From: Lolliginicoccus suaedae
Lineage (GTDB): Bacteria > Actinomycetota > Actinomycetes > Mycobacteriales > Mycobacteriaceae
Length of the DNA stretch: 64,000 nt
Assembly (NCBI RefSeq): GCF_008312885.1
Contig: NZ_VSSO01000001.1
Location: 310,001-374,000 of the forward strand
Direction of reading: 5' to 3'
Position numbers and translations under genes: made by a program
In this document: piece after piece, positions 58,140-64,000 of the stretch
How positions within the stretch are numbered: the first letter of the stretch is position 1
Layout: every line of letters begins with the position of its first letter
The notes under the pieces: generated by a model
Told to the model about the DNA's origin: nothing
Databases searched by the model: none
What the model saw: the letters and a program-made list of their open reading frames with translations, nothing else

Positions 58140-59305
58140 CAAATCTCCAGTGCGTGCTGATAGCCGGTGGGGGTCAGGTCGTAGAGCACAACTTTCGGCC
58201 GCAGATCGCGGGCCTTGAGAGTCTGTCCAAGGCTCACGGCCGCCGAGACCGGAAGTGCTCCGAATACGTGCAGCGTCGCCACACTGGGCCGACTGGCTTC
58301 GAGCTCGGAGAAGAATCGGCGCACAGCGGTTCTGAACTCCACTACCGAGGCAGGGTGGGCGATCACGTCTTCGTGGGACTGCTGGCCGGTCGGTGTCACG
58401 GTGAATGCGGGCAGCCCGAGGAAAGCTTCGGGCAGTTGTGGTGGCGTCGTAGTACCGGACAGGTTGGTGATCAATACCGCCTCGGCGGCGTCGGCTGCTC
58501 CGGCGACAGTGGCCTCGACGGTGAAGGTGGTGATATCTTCGGCGGTTGGCCACTGCCATTTTCCGGTCGATCGGTGGCGCTGGTAGACGTCGGTATCGAT
58601 GCCGTCATCGAGCGACCAACCCAGATAGACCAGCAGCGGCAATCGAGCGATAGCAAACACACTCAAATGGGTGAGATGGCCCTGCTCGACACCGTCAGCG
58701 ACCCGACCACCGACGAAAGTGTCGATTATTCGCGCTGCGGACGCGTAGTACCCGTTGGTCGGTGATTCCTCACCAGGTATTCGGCACAGGTCGAGTTCGA
58801 GGCCCTGTTGGTCATAGCTGGCAGGGAAGAGGGGAAATCGATCGCTGGACTGGAGAACAGCGGTCGCGGCGTCGGTCGCGTCAACTCGCATCATTGCACC
58901 CCGGATGGCGCCGAACATCCGCAGCACGGTCGTTCGCCGGTCTGCGGTCAAGCCGGTTTGATGCCGGATCTCGGCTTCGTGAGCTGCTTTGCGTTCTTGC
59001 AACATCTGGGCAGTGACAACTTCGGCGACCTTCGCCTTGTCGATCTCGTTATGGCAGTTCGCACATGCCAGAAGAACGTTCTCCGGCGTGTCGCGTCGAT
59101 CGAGGGGCAGCTCACTCATTCCGCGTGGGGAGCGCTCGGCTTGTGCCTGGCCGACGATATGAGCTCCTTCACCGACAGGTACCTCGAAGCCGGTCAACTC
59201 CCCGTGCAGCAGATAGGATTTGCACAACGTACAGCGGCCGCCAGCGCGCACCCACAAGATCCGGCGGTTGTCGCTCGACATCGCCATCAAATAGCCCCAT
59301 CTCAT
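58139..59305 (-). CDS. CBASS effector: HNH endonuclease-SAVED protein (Cap5-like)
   Basis: 388-aa effector nuclease. The N-terminal HNH module has zinc-ligand pairs GGRCTLCKSY (Cys25, Cys28) and LLACANCHNEID (Cys81, Cys84), with the catalytic His in GEGAHIVGQ (49), Asn in DTPENVLL (76) and His85. The C-terminal SAVED domain is marked by AFLGLPAFTVTPTG and LHVFGALPVSAAVSLGQTLK, VVLYD. SAVED domains bind the cyclic nucleotide and release DNA cleavage that kills or arrests the infected cell. It is translated before, and coupled to, the CD-NTase. No Cap2/Cap3 ubiquitin-like machinery is present, so this is the minimal two-gene type. In-frame ATGs at 59287 and 59281 are alternative starts. Confidence 0.88.
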   Translation of the reverse strand: MRWGYLMAMSSDNRRILWVRAGGRCTLCKSYLLHGELTGFEVPVGEGAHIVGQAQAERSPRGMSELPLDRRDTPENVLLACANCHNEIDKAKVAEVVTAQMLQERKAAHEAEIRHQTGLTADRRTTVLRMFGAIRGAMMRVDATDAATAVLQSSDRFPLFPASYDQQGLELDLCRIPGEESPTNGYYASAARIIDTFVGGRVADGVEQGHLTHLSVFAIARLPLLVYLGWSLDDGIDTDVYQRHRSTGKWQWPTAEDITTFTVEATVAGAADAAEAVLITNLSGTTTPPQLPEAFLGLPAFTVTPTGQQSHEDVIAHPASVVEFRTAVRRFFSELEASRPSVATLHVFGALPVSAAVSLGQTLKARDLRPKVVLYDLTPTGYQHALEI

Positions 59306-59962
59306 TGATGCTGTGTATCAGCCGACTGGATCACGACGAAGATACAGGAGAGCACCGACAAGTTCGCGACCCACAACCGGGGGATTGCTCAGGAGGTCTT
59401 CGGCGGCCGCGGGGGTTTTCTTCTCGCGGCGGAATGTCGTTGTCGGTGAGATACAGCGTGCTGGCGCGAACGCACCCTCAACGCCGAGTTGGTCTCGTCG
59501 CTCCGTGCTGCGGTCAGAGACCGAGACCCGCGCATCAGAGACCTCATCGGCCAGCTCTACGACCCCGAGGCCAATCACGTCGCCGAGGAAAACGCGAAGC
59601 TCCGCAGCAGTCTCACCACGCTAAGTGGACCCTCGCCGAGGCGAATCAGGAGAACCGCGCGCTCTGCGGCGCTCCCTCTACGGCGCCCGCGCCAACGTCA
59701 AACGCGAGCAGGCGTCTGGATGGCGAACTGCCGGGCCTGGGCGAGGCAGAGGTCAGCGCTGCCCCAAGGATCGTCGGAACGGTGAAGCAGAACCTCACGG
59801 TCCTCGAGGCATCCCTCGACCTGGCAGGTGAATCCCTCCAACGCCATGACTCAATTGCTCTCAGCTTCACGATCAGCCCGCGGTCAGGTCCACCACGACA
59901 GCGAGCCTCGATTCAACGTCAAGCGCCAACGGGAACACCGATCCCCTGAACAAGTCTGCCGG
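59306..59962. other. Spacer between the CBASS effector and the PIN gene
   Basis: About 655 bp upstream of the CBASS operon. It must contain the operon's promoter near 59310-59400, and holds the remnant coiled-coil frame listed separately. No other intact gene is seen. Confidence 0.55.
59462..59950 (+). pseudogene. Frameshifted coiled-coil protein remnant
   Basis: Protein-like sequence moves through three frames: WRERTLNAELVSSLRAAVRD and EENAKLRSSLTT, then (shift near 59620) WTLAEANQENRAL, then (shift near 59660) LRRSLYGARANVKREQA. The joined sequence is a charged heptad-type coil like those of small proteins associated with site-specific integrases or transposases. No intact version could be made, so it is probably dead. 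The assignment to a mobile element is speculative. Confidence 0.4.
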
Positions 59963-61333
59963 TCAGCGAAACTCGGGGGGCAGCAACTTCCGAATATTTT
60001 CGGCTATGCGTTGCAAGTCCTTGGGAGGCAGTGCCTTCTGCGCCTGCTCGGCCATGCGTTGCAAGGACTCCGGGGGCATCATCTCCTGCGCCCGCTCGGC
60101 CATCTGCAGCAAACTCTCGGGCGGCAATGACCTGCTCATCTCTTCAGCAAACCTGCGATTCTGCGCACTTGCATACCCCGCGCTCACGGTCTGGAATGGC
60201 AGATCCCGAAACGGGTCCGAAAACTTGGCATTCGACGCACGCCGGTTAGACCGCTCGACCCATTTCGCACGCCGGGGATCATCAGGCAGCGCCTCGGCCG
60301 ACGTCACAACAACGTCCAAGACTTCGTTCTTCGATGACACCGTGATGTCGCCGAACATCCGGAGCTTCTTGGTGATGTCACTGTCGCTAAGGTCATGCCG
60401 GACGAACCTGACATCGACTTCTGTGTCGACCGCGAATCGCGCAGTCCATCCGGCCTCCCCGCGGAGAGCGCCTTCGCTGAACTCCCATCCGTCATGCTGT
60501 TCTCGAGTCCCGATGATCACACCCGCAACGGCAGCGAGAGGCAGTGCTGTTTGCTCTGGATCAACTTCCAACCCGAAAGCAGATGACATCAACCGTTCCG
60601 CGAGCGGGTTCCTGTCGATCTGATCGGCGAGGGCCTCGAGGTCCGGTTCCGGGATCGGCGCGAACCGGGCGGCTATGTGTTGTTCCAGCCGCTTCACGCT
60701 GACCACATAGTTCACTCGGCTCGACAAGCCCCGCTCGTCGAGGTCCTCACGTAGATCCTGGTGGAACAGAATGGGGCAATCATCACGCTCGCCGGTGTTG
60801 TCCCCAGTCCAACTGCCGGGCTTCGGCCCGAAGTCGTCGTGGTTGTCGCTGACGAACCACACCTCGGCATCAGGACGGTCCTGCGCGATGGCCAGAACCG
60901 TGAGCCAGATCAGGGTGTCGCGAAAGCCATCCTTGTCCTTGGCGTATGGAGCGCGCAGAGCGGAAGCGCGGCGGGCGAGGTCCATCAGATCGGTCGGCGG
61001 CGGCGCCACGATGGACGCACCGATCTCACCGAGACGGTCACGAAGCCACTGCTCATATCCCTCGGAGCACTTGTCGATCTCGGCGAGCATCGAGTCCATC
61101 GCGTTACCCAAGCCGAACTCGCCAACCTTGACCCTGGCTAGTGCGCTGCGTTGCTTGTCCCACTCGCGCCGAACGACATTCACTGACTCCATGACCACGA
61201 TCTCAGGGACTGCGAGTTCCACACCCCAAGCGGTCTTGTTCTCGATAAGAGACAGCCACTCCTCACGCCGGAGCCTCGGAGAAACCCTGATCATGTTGGT
61301 GTCGACCACGACGACGATTGCCATAGCAGCCAT
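59963..61333 (-). CDS. PIN-domain ribonuclease-like protein with C-terminal repeats
   Basis: 456-aa protein. The first ~200 residues are a PIN-like nuclease domain: acidic residues in VVVVDTNMIR, LAVPEIVVMESVN, KDGFRDTLIWLTVLA and VWFVSDNHDDF fit the PIN active site. The middle (about 200-370) is unassigned. Residues about 400-456 carry three to four 16-17-residue repeats of LPPESLQRMAEQAQKA type (SLPPESLLQMAERAQ, MPPESLQRMAEQAQ, LPPKDLQRIAENI, LPPEFR). Large PIN proteins of this layout recur in defence islands; a stand-alone toxin is less likely because no antitoxin is adjacent. ATG 61324 is an alternative start. Its place upstream of CBASS may be coincidental. Confidence 0.65.
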   Translation of the reverse strand: MAAMAIVVVVDTNMIRVSPRLRREEWLSLIENKTAWGVELAVPEIVVMESVNVVRREWDKQRSALARVKVGEFGLGNAMDSMLAEIDKCSEGYEQWLRDRLGEIGASIVAPPPTDLMDLARRASALRAPYAKDKDGFRDTLIWLTVLAIAQDRPDAEVWFVSDNHDDFGPKPGSWTGDNTGERDDCPILFHQDLREDLDERGLSSRVNYVVSVKRLEQHIAARFAPIPEPDLEALADQIDRNPLAERLMSSAFGLEVDPEQTALPLAAVAGVIIGTREQHDGWEFSEGALRGEAGWTARFAVDTEVDVRFVRHDLSDSDITKKLRMFGDITVSSKNEVLDVVVTSAEALPDDPRRAKWVERSNRRASNAKFSDPFRDLPFQTVSAGYASAQNRRFAEEMSRSLPPESLLQMAERAQEMMPPESLQRMAEQAQKALPPKDLQRIAENIRKLLPPEFR

Positions 61334-62117
61334 TGTTGCTCACGAGCCGGCATAGACCCACCTCGACGGGGCCGAAGTCCGACGTCGCGAACGTGTCCGC
61401 GACGGCATGACCAGCCTCAACATGATCTCAGTCCCGGCGAAGGCGCAATAATACCGGGGACTGTGCGCGCGTTCTCGGAGCGTGCCTCGTGCACGATGGT
61501 GCGGGTGTTCCTGCCGTGCTGAATTCGCGCGCGCAACCGCAGGATGACACCGCTCAGGTCACCGTTCCGGGGAGCAGCACGCGCCGACGGTACCCGCTAC
61601 CCAGCCAAGGGCTGCGCGTCGGGCGGCCAAACCTGGACCAGTACGTCGTTGTGACGTCAGTATTCGAACACGACGAGCGCGTCGTCGAAGGCATCTCGGG
61701 TCAGCGTGCTCGCTTGTGGCGCTGACATTTCGATGACAGGCCTCATTGACCGTAGGTCACCTTCTGCTACCGACCCTCAGTCGCAGTTCGAATGAGACAT
61801 CGGACCAGCCGTAACGCTGTCGGCTCAAAGAGAGCAGACGGGGTGAGACGGGTTGCGTGGACGGAGCGGTTCACACGGGAAATCTCCACGAATCGGTGCA
61901 CCTCGCATGCGATTGGATCAACTCTGCTGCGATAGGACAACCGACATCCTCGCGCCGTAGTGGCGCGGGCGGCTCTGGACGAGGCCGCCGGTGCGCAGGT
62001 CCCCGCGCATTCAGAAGCACCGGAAACCGCTCTAGATCCGGGGGATCTTCTATCGCGATTAGCGGTTTCCGGTGCTTTTGCGGCTAAACGGCCTAGCCCA
62101 AGCGAGCGCCCCTGCCT
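61334..62117. other. Gene-poor right edge of the defence island
   Basis: About 785 bp with no convincing gene, falling from island-like to host-like composition toward the mycolyltransferase. It contains the dispersed inverted repeat at 62012-62080. No tRNA or attachment site is visible. Confidence 0.55.
62012..62080. repeat. 20-bp inverted repeat, second member of dispersed repeat pair
   Basis: Arms 62012-62031 and 62061-62080 pair at 19 of 20 positions (core AGCACCGGAAACCGCT). The 29-nt loop holds a nested GATCC/GGATC hairpin and TTCTATCGCG. Bases 62048-62081 match 18980-19013 at 28 of 34 positions. It lies 37 bp after the mycolyltransferase stop and may also terminate its mRNA. Confidence 0.65.
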
Positions 62118-63107
62118 CTACGCGCCGATGGCGGGACCGAGCACGCGCCAGGAGTCGCGCATCTGGTGCTCGAACAGCCCCCAGGTGTGCGCGCCGGTGT
62201 CCTGGCGAGCGTAGGTATGCGGGATGCCCATCTGGTTGAGCTGGTTGGCGAACGCCGCGGTGCAGGCGCTGGTCGCGCCCTCGATGACACCCGCGCCGAG
62301 GGCCTGCAGGCCGGGGTTCAGGCCGGTGGAGAAGTCACGATCGCCGGGCAGGCCCGATGCGGCGGCCAGGTAGATCGCTTTGCCGCGCAGGCGGTCGGCA
62401 TTGAGCGACGGGTCATGCTCGTACCAGCCGGGCGCGGTGGGCGGGCCGAAGGCGTTGAACACGTTGCCGCCGCCGAACGCGACGACCGCGGCGTAGGTGG
62501 CGACCGATTCGGGGGAGCTCACGCGCGGGCAGCCGCTGTAGGAGGCGACGGCCTGGAAGCGGCCGGGTGCCTGGATGCCGAGGTCGAGGGCGGCGGCGCC
62601 GCTGAGGGACAGGCCTCCGACAGCGTTGCGGCCGGTGGAGGGGAACGTCGCGTCGATGACGGACGGCAGCTCCTGGCTGAGGTAGGTGATCCACTTGTTG
62701 CGGCCAAGGATCGGATCGTCGGTGTTCCAGTCGGTGTAGAGGCTGTACCGGCCACCGATGGGGCTGACGACCTTGACGTGCTTGTTGGCGAAGAAGTCCT
62801 CGAGGTTCGTGGAGCGGAACCAGCTGTTGGACTCCTGCCCGCCGTCGACGCCGGGGAGCAGGTATACCGAGGGGCTCGCCGCGCCGCGGTTGGCCGGCAG
62901 GAACACCTCGTTAGCGATCACTGTGTTCATCGAGGGTGAATAGACATGCACGATCGCGAAGCGGTCGGTGATCCAGTCGATCCGGTCGAGGCGCGGCGCG
63001 GCCGAGGCGGGGGCAGCACCCAGCAGCGGCGCGATCAGGGCAAGCAGCGCGATGACGATCCCGCCGATGGTCCGTCGCGATCGTTGGTGGTGTGTCGCTA
63101 CCCGCAT
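62118..63107 (-). CDS. Mycolyltransferase (antigen 85/Cmt family)
   Basis: 329-aa secreted alpha/beta-hydrolase that transfers mycolic acids to trehalose and arabinogalactan. A signal peptide (RTIGGIVIALLALIAPLLGA, cleavage after ASA near residue 36) precedes the mature enzyme. Features: VYLLPGVDGGQESNSWF, the nucleophile elbow NAVGGLSLSGAAALDLGI, and the catalytic His region DTGAHTWGLFEHQMRDSW. Length matches the Ag85/Fbp family. ATG 63107 is chosen because GGAGG lies 6-10 nt upstream; ATG 63131 is less likely. It shows that the host makes a mycolate outer membrane. Confidence 0.93.
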   Translation of the reverse strand: MRVATHHQRSRRTIGGIVIALLALIAPLLGAAPASAAPRLDRIDWITDRFAIVHVYSPSMNTVIANEVFLPANRGAASPSVYLLPGVDGGQESNSWFRSTNLEDFFANKHVKVVSPIGGRYSLYTDWNTDDPILGRNKWITYLSQELPSVIDATFPSTGRNAVGGLSLSGAAALDLGIQAPGRFQAVASYSGCPRVSSPESVATYAAVVAFGGGNVFNAFGPPTAPGWYEHDPSLNADRLRGKAIYLAAASGLPGDRDFSTGLNPGLQALGAGVIEGATSACTAAFANQLNQMGIPHTYARQDTGAHTWGLFEHQMRDSWRVLGPAIGA

Positions 63108-63221
63108 CCCTGGCCTCCAGATGTGATCCATGCCGCATTCACCGCAGCGTTATGGCGTGCATCAACTATAGAGGCAGGGCTCCGCCGGTGTGGCGCGGGC
63201 GCAGCAATTCGATCTTGCCGT

Positions 63222-63281
63222 CCTAGTGGCTGGCGTCCTAGCGGCTCAAGTCCCAGTGGCTCAAGTCTTAGTGGCTGACGA
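63222..63281. repeat. Four 15-bp tandem repeats at the 3' end of the ehuA-like gene
   Basis: Units: CCTAGTGGCTGGCGT, CCTAGCGGCTCAAGT, CCCAGTGGCTCAAGT, CTTAGTGGCTGACGA (63222-63281). The period is five codons and the last unit contains the stop of the ATPase gene. Read on the minus strand the copies repeat SH-stop-D, so two further in-frame stops (TAG) follow the first. Confidence 0.75.
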
Positions 63282-64000
63282 CCGCCTTGAGGAAGGAGCG
63301 GGTGCGCTCGTGGGCCGGATCGGTGAAGATCTGCTCGGGCGGGCCATCCTCGAGGACGCGGCCCTTGTCGAACATCATCACCCGATCGGAGACGTCGCGG
63401 GCGAATTGCATCTCGTGGGTGACGATCAGCATGGTGATGTCCGTGCTGTTGGCGATGTCGCGCAGCACGTTGAGCACGCCCACCACGAGCTCGGGGTCGA
63501 GCGCGGAGGTCACCTCGTCGAGCAGCAGGATCTCCGGGTCCATGGCGAGCGCGCGGGCGATGGCGACGCGCTGCTGCTGCCCGCCAGAGAGCTGCGTGGG
63601 GTGCGCGTTCTCCTTGTCGGCGAGACCGACGAGATCGAGCAGCTCGCGTGCCCGCTCGCGCGCGGTCGCCTTGTCGCGCCCGAGCACATGCACGGGCGCC
63701 TCGGTGAGGTTCTCCATCACCGTCATGTTGGGGAACAGGTTGAAGTGCTGGAACACCATGCCGATGCGGCGGCGGGCGGTGCGCAGGTACTTCTCGCTGG
63801 CGGGCACGAGCTTGCCGCGGCGCTGCTCGTGGGAGAACGGCTGCCCGCCGACCCAGATCACGCCGTCGTTGATGGTCTCGAGGGTCATCAGCAACCGCAG
63901 GATGGTGGTCTTGCCGGAGCCGGACGGGCCGATGAGGGTGACCCGCTCGCCGCGGTCGATGGCGAAGTCGAGATTGTCGAGCACGACGTTGTCGCCGAAG
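63268..64000 (-). CDS. Polar amino-acid/ectoine ABC transporter ATPase (EhuA-like), 5'-truncated by window edge
   Basis: About 244 visible residues of an ABC ATPase; the N-terminus lies beyond base 64000. It begins FGDNVVLDNLDFAIDRGERV; Walker A is TLIGPSGSGKTTILRLLMTL, the Q-loop MVFQHFNLFPNMTV, signature LSGGQQQRVAIARALAMDPE, Walker B ILLLDEVTSALDPE and H-loop LIVTHEMQFARDV. The phrases LLMTLE, GKLVPASEKYLRTARRRIGM and the 'LRLLMT' context fit EhuA, ATPase of the ectoine/hydroxyectoine importer, better than GlnQ. With ectD in the same window, ectoine uptake is a plausible function; glutamate/glutamine import is the alternative. Binding protein and permeases would be upstream, off the window. 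Confidence 0.8.
   Translation of the reverse strand, partial: FGDNVVLDNLDFAIDRGERVTLIGPSGSGKTTILRLLMTLETINDGVIWVGGQPFSHEQRRGKLVPASEKYLRTARRRIGMVFQHFNLFPNMTVMENLTEAPVHVLGRDKATARERARELLDLVGLADKENAHPTQLSGGQQQRVAIARALAMDPEILLLDEVTSALDPELVVGVLNVLRDIANSTDITMLIVTHEMQFARDVSDRVMMFDKGRVLEDGPPEQIFTDPAHERTRSFLKAVVSH

Noticed and set aside
58139-59305. HNH homing endonuclease or plain restriction enzyme
   Set aside because: The SAVED-type C-terminus and coupling to a CD-NTase identify a CBASS effector.
59963-61333. Classical PIN toxin of a VapBC toxin-antitoxin pair
   Set aside because: The protein is more than three times VapC length and no small antitoxin gene is adjacent.
61489-61725. 78-codon plus-strand frame right of the PIN gene
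   Set aside because: No ribosome-binding site, no recognisable protein pattern, and composition like non-coding DNA.
61334-62117. tRNA gene or attachment site at the island edge (a TTCGAAT sequence near 61785)
   Set aside because: No cloverleaf pairs with it and no direct repeat was found at the other edge.
1-64000. CRISPR array or insertion sequence
   Set aside because: No regularly spaced direct repeats and no intact transposase or terminal inverted repeats were seen.

Overview
The window is about 64 kb of high-GC DNA from a mycolic-acid-containing actinobacterium (order Mycobacteriales/Corynebacteriales). The evidence is an RbpA nearly identical to the mycobacterial protein, a polyprenol-phosphate mannosyltransferase next to an apolipoprotein N-acyltransferase, an antigen-85-type mycolyltransferase, a GAP/SfLAP-family membrane protein, an F420/PPOX-type oxidoreductase, DtxR/IdeR-like iron boxes and many leaderless transcripts (TANNNT box 6-8 nt before a GTG/ATG). 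I cannot fix the genus.

Layout. 1-6.4 kb: 3' part of cobN overlapping a shikimate-dehydrogenase-like gene, a sugar-type ABC ATPase, a small PPOX protein and a small exported peptide. 6.4-17.4 kb: tldD-tldE, a divergent small membrane protein and histidine kinase/response regulator pair, then fxsA-amidohydrolase-lnt-ppm1 facing rbpA across a strong bidirectional terminator. 17.4-36.9 kb: a hydroxamate siderophore locus with an ornithine N5-monooxygenase, a 5550-residue four-module NRPS and a divergent hydroxyornithine formyltransferase, with IdeR-like boxes in both promoter regions. The A-domain codes read by eye predict (formyl-)hydroxyornithine, Ser, hydroxyornithine and one unassigned residue. 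37.0-43.9 kb: GAP-family membrane protein, amidohydrolase, SDR, SRPBCC, a long M48 protease with LemA, and a small regulator/membrane-protein pair. 44.1-48.5 kb: urease ureABC-ureFGD without ureE. 48.7-55.3 kb: an orphan ectoine hydroxylase, an OpuC-type osmoprotectant importer, a secreted lipase and a membrane protein. 55.3-62.1 kb: an AT-richer island with a CBASS anti-phage operon (HNH-SAVED effector plus CD-NTase), a PD-(D/E)XK-like protein, a PIN-domain protein with C-terminal repeats, and broken genes. 62.1-64 kb: mycolyltransferase and the 3' part of an EhuA-like ectoine importer ATPase.

Themes. Three systems stand out: an iron-regulated NRPS siderophore pathway with several non-canonical condensation domains, a scattered osmostress set (ectD, OpuC-type importer, EhuA-like ATPase), and a defence island with CBASS. 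No tRNA, rRNA, CRISPR array or intact transposase was seen.
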